A DNA stretch of 46,375 bases from IMG/VR virus record IMGVR_UViG_3300028284_000013, positions 1-46,375 of that record. One strand, written 5' to 3'. The position numbers were made by a program, and so were the translations under genes. The notes beneath the pieces were generated by a model. That model was not told the origin of the DNA. It was given only the letters and a program-made list of their open reading frames with translations, and ran no database searches. This stretch comes from a virus. This document shows, one piece after another, positions 33,096 through 40,744 of this stretch; position 1 is the stretch's first letter, and each line of letters starts with the position of its first letter.

Positions 33096-34409
33096 TTACG
33101 CTTTAATTTTTTTACTTACAATGACTTCCGTATCATCTCCAAATCTAGCATGAGGTCCGACCCCACCCTCTCTGAAAATACCACCTTCCATCTTACCTTT
33201 AAAAATACCATCTCTACCAAAGACATAGCAATTCTTTAAAGTACAACTCCCATGGACAAAACTAGACTCAACTTTAGAGTCTATAATCTCTGTACCTTGG
33301 TATAAATTTGATCTTAATATATTACCACCTGAAACCTTACTTCCATAAAGTTCACAAAATTCAATATTACCAGACAGCTCGCAATTAACAAATTCAAATT
33401 CACTTAACAAATATGCAGTCTTAAACTTACCATCCTTAATTTGAACCATTCCAAAATCAGAGTCATAATTAATTACTCCCTCTGACATGCCTCCATTTGA
33501 TAGAAGTTCTAAGACTTTTTTCTTAAATCTATTCCAATGCACGCCAATAACCTGCGGATCATCTTGCAAATCTACTAGTATATGTATCTCGGGCCAATGT
33601 TTATTTACGGCAGAATAGTCTTTTAGCATTTCCATAAGAGGTTGATTCTTATGTAAAATCCTTTTCATTTCAATTTTATTCTGAGGAGTAAACGCTTGAT
33701 TAAAACAAGAATGCCATATAGACATGATAAACATTTCTGCTAAATGTAGAATATCATCACACCTTTTTTCATAATCTTTACCACCAATATATCTAAATTC
33801 TAGGTAATTGCTTTGAGCCTTTTCAAAGTTAATTCCGTAGTATTTAGTATTTGCAAATGTAAAATTATCTGAGCTAATTAGATTTTCATTGTAGTAGAAT
33901 GCTTCTTGCTTAGGCATAACCCATTTAATAGATTTTGCATAAGTAGAATTCTCTCTATTAGGAAAATACTTATATACCCTAGCTTCGTCAAATTCTAAAA
34001 TAAACTTTAATATATTCATTTTAGAGATCATCATACTATCTTCTAAAACCCCTTTAGCAAATGACATGTTTAAGTGGATAGATGCTCGGTCAGTTGTATA
34101 ACCGTTCTCTCTAATCCATCCTAACATTTTAATAATAACTACTCTGGCGTCGCGATACAGCATCGCACCTGTTACTAGCTCCATAAGTCCCTTTCCACCA
34201 GACATGTCTGGTTCAAGTTTAAAAACTTCTGTATTAGGTTGGAAATCTGAATGTGCCTTATCCTCTAATCTAATTTTACGATTAAGTAGCTTAGATAAAG
34301 AGTCTACTGTAGCCTGAGTTTCTAGATTTGAATAGAATTCAAACTCGATACCGATCTGTCCTCCGTTCAGTACCGAGATTCTACTAGAGTCTTTGTTTAG
34401 TTTTTGCAT
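33096..34409 (-). CDS. Amidoligase (glutamine-synthetase-fold) fused to beta-helix
   Basis: 437 aa from the ATG at 34409. A longer TTG start at 34436 is rejected because it overlaps a candidate promoter. The N-terminal ~300 residues carry the hallmarks of the carboxylate-amine ligase group with a GS-like fold: GIEFEF (20-25), LEPDMS (65-70) with ELVTG (77-81), TDRASIHLNMSF (106-117) and YLEFRYIGG (202-210), i.e. the metal/ATP-binding Glu residues, the His-Asn strand and the E-x-R strand. Residues about 335-430 form a repetitive, pentapeptide- or beta-helix-like tail (FVNCELSGNIEFCELYGSKVSGG...). Such enzymes form amide or peptide bonds; the substrate here is unknown. No partner amidotransferase seen. 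Placed between the S1-like gene and baseplate genes. Confidence 0.65.
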   Translation of the reverse strand: MQKLNKDSSRISVLNGGQIGIEFEFYSNLETQATVDSLSKLLNRKIRLEDKAHSDFQPNTEVFKLEPDMSGGKGLMELVTGAMLYRDARVVIIKMLGWIRENGYTTDRASIHLNMSFAKGVLEDSMMISKMNILKFILEFDEARVYKYFPNRENSTYAKSIKWVMPKQEAFYYNENLISSDNFTFANTKYYGINFEKAQSNYLEFRYIGGKDYEKRCDDILHLAEMFIMSIWHSCFNQAFTPQNKIEMKRILHKNQPLMEMLKDYSAVNKHWPEIHILVDLQDDPQVIGVHWNRFKKKVLELLSNGGMSEGVINYDSDFGMVQIKDGKFKTAYLLSEFEFVNCELSGNIEFCELYGSKVSGGNILRSNLYQGTEIIDSKVESSFVHGSCTLKNCYVFGRDGIFKGKMEGGIFREGGVGPHARFGDDTEVIVSKKIKA

Positions 34410-34434
34410 ATATAAGAGTATGATATTATCTTTC

Positions 34435-34444
34435 AATATATATC
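34435..34444 (-). promoter_or_regulatory. Candidate late promoter for amidoligase operon
   Basis: Minus strand GATATATATT, a one-base variant of the recurring motif, 26 bp upstream of the ATG at 34409 and 18 bp after the S1-like stop. Supports the shorter amidoligase start. Confidence 0.5.
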
Positions 34445-34461
34445 AAACTCTTCTTACAACT

Positions 34462-35766
34462 TTATTGGGGCATCTTTAAGAATACCTTCATAGATCCTTC
34501 ATCTATTCTAGTAATTTGAACAGTTATCTTATCACCAGGGTTAAATACAGACATAGTCTCTTCCCCAATTTCGCTAACATGTAGTAATCCAGTTATACCA
34601 TTTTCAATTGTAATGAATAAACCATACTCCTTTTTAGACTTAACGGTAGCTTCTACTACGCATGGAATTGAGTACCTTTGATTTATGTTTATCCATGGAT
34701 TAAATTCTACAGTATCTTTTTGAGTTAACGTAATTTTATTATCACTAATAATATCTTTAACTTTAAAGTTAATAGGATCTCCAGGTTTAATTTCTCTAGC
34801 TCTAAACTTAACTAATGTATCTTCGTCTAAATCATTGTTATGAATCATACCAGTTAAACATTTATCAAATTCAACAAATACTCCGTATTTTGCAGTTCCA
34901 GTTACATTACCAGTTTTATCTTCTCCAATAGTATCTTTTAAGTTTTGAATTGACTGTGGTATTAATGCTTGTAAATATTTTCTATGTGATACAACAACAG
35001 TCCCTCTTTCTGCTGAGAAACTAACCGGTACAACATAAATCTCTTCTCCAACAATAGAACTAAAGTCAGATAATTTATTAATACCTGCTAGTGAACCTGG
35101 CATAAAGCAATTAATACCTTGCACTGTAACTACATAACCACCTTTGTCAATCATGTTTTTAACAGTACCTATCCATGCAGTTCTACCTTCTTCGATAGCA
35201 TCTCTTAGGTCCATGAATGTTTTATGTTTCACACCACCTGTAATTGTTCCACTTAAAAGAGCTTTATCTTCAAGAATTAATACTGCAGTTTTATCACCAA
35301 CTGATGATGCTTTAACTTCGTCAGACTCTTTACCAAACTTAACATATACTAGCTCTCTATAGCCTATATCTACTGTTATGTAGTTTTGATCTATTCCGTA
35401 TATAGTACCATCGTGAATTTCACCTGGGTTGACGATCGGCTTAATATCTGTACCAAACTCTTGCATCTTATTATACAATTCTTGTGCATAGTCTTCCCTA
35501 GAGAATACTTTGTCACCGTTTTGTGTTTTAATATGTGGGTTTGGTTTTCTATAACGCGTAGGGCAGGTGCCTTCGTATTTGTCCCAGAGGAATTCTCCGG
35601 CTTCGTCATAAAATTCTGAGTGATCGTTTCCAAGATCTTCACTAACTTCTGGTGTTTTGTTAATGTTAGCTTCTTCTTGTGGGTTTATAGCTTCTTCTGC
35701 TATAGTAATTGTGTTTGAATTGGTTGTAGTCGAATCTTTACCGATTCTTTTTCTTTGTCCTGACAT
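34462..35766 (-). CDS. Ribosomal protein S1-like protein with four S1 domains
   Basis: 434 aa. An N-terminal ~110-residue region, disordered for its first half (Ser/Thr/Glu-rich), then with FYDEAGEFLWDKYEGTCPTRYRKP. Four consecutive S1 OB-folds follow at about 115-173, 195-262, 284-350 and 366-432. Domain 3 (GNVTGTAKYGVFVEFDKCLTGMIHNNDL) and domain 4 (EATVKSKKEYGLFITIENGITGLLHVSEIG) are textbook S1 domains. This matches part of ribosomal protein bS1, which in bacteria captures mRNA on the 30S subunit. It probably binds phage mRNA or replaces or competes with host S1. Alternative: an RNA-binding regulator not on the ribosome. First gene of its unit, behind its own late-type promoter. Confidence 0.85.
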   Translation of the reverse strand: MSGQRKRIGKDSTTTNSNTITIAEEAINPQEEANINKTPEVSEDLGNDHSEFYDEAGEFLWDKYEGTCPTRYRKPNPHIKTQNGDKVFSREDYAQELYNKMQEFGTDIKPIVNPGEIHDGTIYGIDQNYITVDIGYRELVYVKFGKESDEVKASSVGDKTAVLILEDKALLSGTITGGVKHKTFMDLRDAIEEGRTAWIGTVKNMIDKGGYVVTVQGINCFMPGSLAGINKLSDFSSIVGEEIYVVPVSFSAERGTVVVSHRKYLQALIPQSIQNLKDTIGEDKTGNVTGTAKYGVFVEFDKCLTGMIHNNDLDEDTLVKFRAREIKPGDPINFKVKDIISDNKITLTQKDTVEFNPWININQRYSIPCVVEATVKSKKEYGLFITIENGITGLLHVSEIGEETMSVFNPGDKITVQITRIDEGSMKVFLKMPQ

Positions 35767-35810
35767 TTATGTTTTATTTAAAAGGTTGTCTTATACTATC
35801 TTAGTAACAT

Positions 35811-35820
35811 ATTATATATC
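35811..35820 (-). promoter_or_regulatory. Candidate late promoter for S1-like gene
   Basis: Minus strand GATATATAAT, 45 bp upstream of the ATG at 35766, in the divergent gap shared with the plus-strand island. Confidence 0.55.
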
Positions 35821-35867
35821 CACTTCCTTTAAGTGTTTATCCGTTTTATGTTAAATAAATTATTTTG

Positions 35868-35934
35868 CAAAATAAGTGCCAAAAAGTTTTTTTATGTCAA
35901 TCTTTTTTCGTATATTAGTACTGTAATTAAAAAC
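35868..35934 (+). promoter_or_regulatory. Duplicated plus-strand promoter element, copy 2
   Basis: CAAAATA, TGCC, seven T, ATGTCAAT, then CGTATATTAGTACTG and AATTAAAAAC, ending 11 bp before the ATG at 35946. See copy 1 at 6414-6480: identical at 45 of the last 48 positions, with the three differences confined to the spacer between ATGTCAAT and CGTATATTAG. Confidence 0.65.
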
Positions 35935-35945
35935 AAACAAAAACT

Positions 35946-36347
35946 ATGGCTATACCTAAAATTTACAAACACGGAATCGAAATTACTAAACCATGGTCTA
36001 CTGAAATGTATGCCTATAATGATGATGTTAGAGAATATATGATTAAAGAGATTAAGATCTGTATTAATTCATTAGAAGATAAAGAGACTGCAAATAAACT
36101 TGCAAGAATAATCAACCCTTCTACTTATGGCGAAGGCTTCGATGTTACAGAAATTAAAGCAGATCTATTAAACAATGCTGAAACCTTTGAAAACTACTGG
36201 CTAGCAGAAATATGGGACGATCTTATTTCTGAAGATTGGGTTTTACCTAACTTTATCGAAGGCAACGAAGTTCACCACATTATCGGCTTTGAATCTAAAG
36301 AAGAGATTTTAGAACTAAGAGCTAAATTTTCAAAACTAAATAAATAA
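35946..36347 (+). CDS. Plus-strand island protein 1, unknown
   Basis: 133 aa, not recognised. Directly behind promoter copy 2 with an A-rich leader (AAACAAAAACT). Acidic, helical protein: residues 1-20 include KIYKHGIEITKPWSTEMYAY, later ENYWLAEIWDDLISEDWVLPNF and HHIIGFESKEEILELRAKFSKL. No cysteine pairs, signal peptide or membrane segment. Shares promoter type and strand, but no clear sequence similarity, with the 111-aa protein at 6490. Probably an early or middle gene acting on the host. Confidence 0.75.
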   Translation: MAIPKIYKHGIEITKPWSTEMYAYNDDVREYMIKEIKICINSLEDKETANKLARIINPSTYGEGFDVTEIKADLLNNAETFENYWLAEIWDDLISEDWVLPNFIEGNEVHHIIGFESKEEILELRAKFSKLNK

Positions 36348-36350
36348 AAT

Positions 36351-36761
36351 ATGAGTAAATTTAATGTAAATGAAGTAAAGTGTAATGGAGTCGGCGGCTC
36401 AGGCTATCAAGCCGTTCTTAAACACAAAGACCAGATTCAATCTATTTGCCAAGAGGTTCGAGACTTACTCGGCGATAAACTCTGGGATAAAATGATTAAA
36501 CAAGCATCTGAAGTAGATACTTATACTGATTATCATTCAGGTATTAGATACAACAGCGTAAAAGATAATGCTTATAGATTGGTTACTGGAATTGCTGGAC
36601 ATGTATCTTCTTACCTTGACTCTGATGAACTAATTGAGATGCACGTAGGCGCCGTTCTAAACAATCTAACTATTGACGAAAAGGTTTATATGGTTCTTGA
36701 TGCTCTTCGTGACTGTGCGTCCGCAGACCATTGGTACACTTTCGAAAAGGACTGGGGTTAA
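36351..36761 (+). CDS. Plus-strand island protein 2, unknown
   Basis: 136 aa, not recognised, 3 bp after the previous stop, so co-transcribed. Mostly helical and acidic, with HKDQIQSICQEVRDLLGDKLWDKMIKQASEVDTYTDYHSG and DEKVYMVLDALRDCASADHWYTF. Its TAA overlaps the stop of the convergent 639-aa structural gene by two bases (both stops lie within TTAA at 36758-36761), leaving no room for a separate terminator between them. Confidence 0.75.
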   Translation: MSKFNVNEVKCNGVGGSGYQAVLKHKDQIQSICQEVRDLLGDKLWDKMIKQASEVDTYTDYHSGIRYNSVKDNAYRLVTGIAGHVSSYLDSDELIEMHVGAVLNNLTIDEKVYMVLDALRDCASADHWYTFEKDWG

Positions 36762-38677
36762 AATACAATAGGTACAAAACCTACCATCGGAACTGGTCCT
36801 GCGGGAGTTGGTATACCTCCAAGGTATAATAATTTAAACTCTAATAAATGTAACGCATAAGCTCCTGCTACTGCAGTTGCGGTTGCATTTGATGCTGGTT
36901 GTTGAGTTCCAGGTGTTGCAAAAGATTTACCTGTATTCCAGGCTCTTCTTAAATTATTTGCTAAACGATTTGCACTTCCATAATAAATTGGAATATAAAT
37001 TCCTGTTAGTGGTGCTGGTATTAATGCTGGTGGTGCAGATGGGGTTGGCTTAAATGGTTTAACAATACAAGCATACCAATATGCTATTGTAACTCTTGCC
37101 ATCATCATATAAGGATCTCCGCTAAATGATTTACCACCAGGAGTAGTTCCACTTGGATCCCATGGATGTCCGACTTCAGTCATTGGTTCTTCACAATTTT
37201 CAGCAGCTTTAACTGCACAATATGCTCTATGATACTCAAACTTATATTGAGTTCCGGCTTCTCCTCCAGTAAAATTATCACCATTCCAACCTAATGCTAA
37301 GAAGGCATAAGTAGGAGATGACTTACCCATAAATTTAAGATCATCACTTGCTCTAGCAGCTGCTAGTAATTTACCTTCAGGTGGGACTCTTCTCCATTTC
37401 TTCTTCCACTCATTAACCTCATACTTCTGTTTTACCCAATCAGTAGTCTTTTCATAATGCAACCCATTTTTCCTAAATTCACATTCTAGGTTATTAGTAA
37501 TATATGGAACATCGTTATTAGAACCGAAATTACCATCAGTTTCTCTAGTACCTGGATAATATGTAAATGTTGCTACTACATTCGATGTTAAAATCTTAGG
37601 TCTTTGGCTATCCTCTTCAAAGTCATAAGCCACTTGTATTTTATATGGATTAATAGGACAAAAATCCGGAGTAATATCTTTACCAGATTCATCCTCTAGC
37701 GTAGGGTATTCTATTTCATTTACTGGTCCTCTTTCAATTCTCTTTTTTATTGCAGAACTAACACCTATGTAATATCCATCATCTTCAGCTACAGGATGTG
37801 CTGCTAAAAGGGCATCTTTTGCAAGCTTAGATACATTATCAGCTAATTCTGTATATTCATAACCAGCATTATTAATATCGTTTCTACATCTAGTAGATAT
37901 ATTACGGTATGGCCTACCTTGTATACCATTGTAACCACCATAATAAGCAGTGGTATCATAATTAGCTTTACCTAAATGACAAACCCAAACAAAGTAATCC
38001 CACCTTTGCTCTCCTGTATTCATCATCTGATAACCCATTAAAATCCTAGTAGCAAAGACAACTTCTAATTCTCTTTGAGTTTCTTCACCTGTCAGGCATG
38101 GGAATTGATAAAACTTAAATTTATGTAGATTATAGTTTTGAATATTTTCACCATTCGCAAATGCATTAAATGCTTTAGTGTTTTCAGCTTCAATTTTAGC
38201 TAAAGCTTCTGCGTCTGGTTCTTTAACCTCTGGGCAGAAATCGGCATAAGCAGGATGAGACTCTTTACCCATCTCAATCAGATTACCATCCTCATCGTAT
38301 TGGTCTTGTAGAGGTATATCTCCCTCTCTTAAAAGTCTTTCGAATGCAATACCATACCCTTCTTTTAAAAGTGTCTCAGCACCCCCGTTATTAATATGTA
38401 ATTCCCCAACGTGAGTTTGTGCCATATTCTTTACAGCGTCTAAATAATGTTGAGCAACTTCTTTACCAAAATCATATCTACCAGAAAGTGGATTAGCATT
38501 AAAAGAATTAATATAATCTGCCTGGTTAGATTTTAATACGGCATTAGCGGGATTTCCAACTACAGAATCTTGCACCGGAAGCTCATAAGAAATACCAGCT
38601 CCACCTGGTTTAGTAAACTTCTGGCTTTGTAATGTACTTGCTAACGCTGGAATAAATGCTCCCCAATTTGCTGGCAT
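36758..38677 (-). CDS. Large virion structural protein (639 aa), baseplate region
   Basis: 639 aa. The N-terminus MPANWGAFIPALASTLQSQ and early segment GKEVAQHYLDAVKNMAQTH suggest an N-terminal helical region. The middle has Tyr/Trp-rich segments (TGEQRWDYFVWVCHLGKANYDTTAYYGGYNG). The C-terminus is Pro/Ala/Gly-rich and hydrophobic, with IPIYYGSANRLANNLRRAWNTGKSF and LGGIPTPAGPVPMVGFVPIVF. Lies 2 bp after the gp5-type spike gene and ends the hub operon. No T4 counterpart recognised. Possibly a baseplate peripheral or puncturing-device partner. Confidence 0.6.
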   Translation of the reverse strand: MPANWGAFIPALASTLQSQKFTKPGGAGISYELPVQDSVVGNPANAVLKSNQADYINSFNANPLSGRYDFGKEVAQHYLDAVKNMAQTHVGELHINNGGAETLLKEGYGIAFERLLREGDIPLQDQYDEDGNLIEMGKESHPAYADFCPEVKEPDAEALAKIEAENTKAFNAFANGENIQNYNLHKFKFYQFPCLTGEETQRELEVVFATRILMGYQMMNTGEQRWDYFVWVCHLGKANYDTTAYYGGYNGIQGRPYRNISTRCRNDINNAGYEYTELADNVSKLAKDALLAAHPVAEDDGYYIGVSSAIKKRIERGPVNEIEYPTLEDESGKDITPDFCPINPYKIQVAYDFEEDSQRPKILTSNVVATFTYYPGTRETDGNFGSNNDVPYITNNLECEFRKNGLHYEKTTDWVKQKYEVNEWKKKWRRVPPEGKLLAAARASDDLKFMGKSSPTYAFLALGWNGDNFTGGEAGTQYKFEYHRAYCAVKAAENCEEPMTEVGHPWDPSGTTPGGKSFSGDPYMMMARVTIAYWYACIVKPFKPTPSAPPALIPAPLTGIYIPIYYGSANRLANNLRRAWNTGKSFATPGTQQPASNATATAVAGAYALHLLEFKLLYLGGIPTPAGPVPMVGFVPIVF

Positions 38678-38679
38678 AA

Positions 38680-39396
38680 TTATTTACCTTTTTGTTGATA
38701 GTTAATATGAGTGCTAGATAGTTTTGCTACTGTTACTGGAGTAGGAGGCATTGGAGGACCTGATGGTCCGACACCTGTTGGATGTATATGTGCATTATAG
38801 TCATCTAATAAAGCTTGTAGCCAATCTTGTAAAGACTGTCCTCTTACTGCAGGTTCAGTTTCATCTGCTCCGCCCTCTCCGGTATTAGATACAAATATAT
38901 CACCACAATCCATAAAGATTTTAGCATCCGTTGAGATCTTAATAAAACCTTCTTCGTCGATTTGCATTAGAGGTCTCTCTTTAGCTCCAGTACCACGTGC
39001 TATAACTAGCCCATCTTCTGGTGAGTGATAAATTCTTACATTACGTTCTGCATCGTATACTAAACTAATTACATTATGTGGTTCTCCTGATGCTTCAAGA
39101 ATATCTGCTTTAAGTTCTACGTTCTGGTCTACTTGAAACCAGTATTCTGGGTGATATATGTTTCCGTTATCAAATCTTACCGCAACAATATCTCCAACTC
39201 TAGGTACATGATGAGAGCCTACAGCATCTCTATTCATTGCAGTTGCCCATGGAATAGCTTCGTTTGGAAGTTTATCAAATTTGCCATATACTTTTACACG
39301 AGCCCTACTTTGTAGTAATGGATCTTCAATATCAACTACTTCTCCTAGCCAATGTGCATCTCGTAAATTATCTCTAAAAAGTTCACTATTATTCAT
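38680..39396 (-). CDS. 5: Baseplate central spike, gp5-type OB-fold protein without lysozyme
   Basis: 238 aa, far shorter than T4 gp5 (575). The N-terminal OB-fold (about 15-90) has WLGEVVDIEDPLLQSRARVKVYG, IPWATAMNRD and VPRVGDIVAVRFDNGNIYHPEYWF, matching gp5/gpV. A short beta-rich stalk follows (AERNVRIYHSPEDGLVIARG, IKISTDAKIFMDCGDIFVSN), then a C-terminal tip with HIH at 203-205 in NAHIHPTGVGPSGPPMPP. In P2 gpV an HxH tip motif holds an iron ion in the trimer, so a metal-bound tip is plausible here. No lysozyme domain is present. Overlaps the next upstream gene by 8 bp. Confidence 0.8.
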   Translation of the reverse strand: MNNSELFRDNLRDAHWLGEVVDIEDPLLQSRARVKVYGKFDKLPNEAIPWATAMNRDAVGSHHVPRVGDIVAVRFDNGNIYHPEYWFQVDQNVELKADILEASGEPHNVISLVYDAERNVRIYHSPEDGLVIARGTGAKERPLMQIDEEGFIKISTDAKIFMDCGDIFVSNTGEGGADETEPAVRGQSLQDWLQALLDDYNAHIHPTGVGPSGPPMPPTPVTVAKLSSTHINYQQKGK

Positions 39397-40726
39397 GTAC
39401 GTTATCGTTTAAGTTACCATCCGGAGATGAATCAACACCAGGATCATGTATTCTATAATTTAAGAAACCATCCGGAGATGAATCAACTCCAACTGGATGT
39501 ATGTTTTCATTTATGCTACTTGGACCAGAATTACTACTACCGCCAAACAAGCCGCCTAGTTGATTCGCGATCGCGTTAATAGACCCTGCTTGTACTGCGT
39601 CTAAAAGACTTCCACCGCTAACACCATGTACGTTACCTAATAATAATCTACTCATAATAGCATCTTCAGCTCTATTGACTAGAGTTGATGCTAGGCCTGT
39701 AGTCCCACCGTGTACATTACCGATAGTACTATTATTTTGTAGAGTTAAAGAATTCTTAGCGCTATTGATTCTACCTTCAATACCTCCAAGAGCATCTTTA
39801 GCAGCATCTCCTATTTTACCTAAAGTAGCATCTTTAAGTGTGTCTTTAAAGTTCTGTCTAGTATTTGGTTTTGTATTTTCTTTATCATCAGCCTGTGGAT
39901 CAAATGGGCTATAATCTCCATCTTCAGAAGGATCTGTAAATACGCCATCAAATTTATCTTCTTGTACTTTTTCAATATTAGCTCCTAACTTTTGGCTAAT
40001 TTGCTGAACAGTACCCCATTTAATTCCAATCTTAGGTTTTTTAACTTCAGGGTTCTTACTTAGGTCTGCAAACATAGGAGCAATACTATCAATATCCCAT
40101 TCGCAATGTGAAAACTGAAGTTGTATAAATGGCTTTGCACTTAGGCTTAGCCCTTCATTTAGCTTAGTTACAGTTCCACCTTTAGCACCTTTACCGTAGA
40201 AGTTTAAATCTTTAGCATCAGTATCCTGTTGAAATGCTCTTACTTCAGATACCCAAACTTGCATTCTAAAATGTCTTAAGTTTCGTGGAATTACTTCAAC
40301 CCATCTTTCAAAATCAAAAGCTGCCCTCTTATATAAATCCATAAGACCTATTGCAGTTAATTCGACATTCTCTTCTAAACACTCAATCTCTAGTTTAGGT
40401 TTTTCAGAACCCCACCAAGGTTCTTTCATATCACCATAAGTCATTGCTGCATCTAATCCTGAAAGGTTCTGCCAAAACCATGGCATTTCCTTATTGATCT
40501 TCATTAGTACTTTCTTAAAGTTTTCTAATGCATCTGAGAATTTCTTACTATGCTCAGTATTTAATACTTTAGTTAAATAGTCATGTGCTGCTCCAGCAAA
40601 AAGAGGAGATTCCTGCCTAGCTTGGTCATCGAATACGAAGAAAAAACTAAGATAGGTCGGGTCCTCGTTCAACTTACGAAGTAACGATCCCTTTCTAAAC
40701 TCATTAGGTGTTTTAAAATCAGCCAT
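39389..40726 (-). CDS. Baseplate tube/hub-associated protein with repeated C-terminal tip
   Basis: 445 aa. The N-terminal half (about 1-250) has a tube-like mix of helices and strands (FERWVEVIPRNLRHFRMQVWVSEVRAF, FIQLQFSHCEWDIDSIAPMF), reminiscent of gp48/gp54-type tail tube extension proteins, but without a decisive motif. The linker (about 265-330) is charged and likely disordered. The C-terminal third has recurring x-(V/I)-H motifs: GNVHG twice, NIHPVGVDSSPDG, RIHDPGVDSSPDG and NVHE. The last two repeat units are also visible as a DNA repeat. The IHPxGV form recalls the spike tip encoded next door. Between the hub (gp27-like) and spike genes. Confidence 0.5.
   Translation of the reverse strand: MADFKTPNEFRKGSLLRKLNEDPTYLSFFFVFDDQARQESPLFAGAAHDYLTKVLNTEHSKKFSDALENFKKVLMKINKEMPWFWQNLSGLDAAMTYGDMKEPWWGSEKPKLEIECLEENVELTAIGLMDLYKRAAFDFERWVEVIPRNLRHFRMQVWVSEVRAFQQDTDAKDLNFYGKGAKGGTVTKLNEGLSLSAKPFIQLQFSHCEWDIDSIAPMFADLSKNPEVKKPKIGIKWGTVQQISQKLGANIEKVQEDKFDGVFTDPSEDGDYSPFDPQADDKENTKPNTRQNFKDTLKDATLGKIGDAAKDALGGIEGRINSAKNSLTLQNNSTIGNVHGGTTGLASTLVNRAEDAIMSRLLLGNVHGVSGGSLLDAVQAGSINAIANQLGGLFGGSSNSGPSSINENIHPVGVDSSPDGFLNYRIHDPGVDSSPDGNLNDNVHE
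39410..39500. repeat. Imperfect 40-bp tandem direct repeat
   Basis: Units at 39410-39449 and 39461-39500, 51 bp apart start to start. Each has TAAG, ACCATCCGGAGATGAATCAA and a ..CCA..ATGT end. It encodes the duplicated DSSPDG-containing C-terminal segment of the 445-aa gene. Confidence 0.75.
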
Positions 40727-40744
40727 ATATTATCTATCTTTCTT

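Noticed and set aside
34410-34436. TTG start extending the amidoligase by 9 residues
   Set aside because: The TTG overlaps the GATATATATT promoter; the ATG at 34409 lies 26 bp downstream of that motif and begins right before the conserved domain.
35833-36042. 69-aa plus-strand ORF upstream of the island
   Set aside because: Starts before and runs across the conserved promoter element and overlaps the start of the 133-aa gene in another frame.
36758-36761. Overlapping stop codons (TTAA) as a bidirectional terminator
   Set aside because: The overlap is real, but no stem-loop or T run surrounds it, so it is compaction rather than a terminator.
39410-39500. CRISPR-like repeat
   Set aside because: Only two imperfect units, in frame within a coding sequence and encoding a duplicated protein segment.
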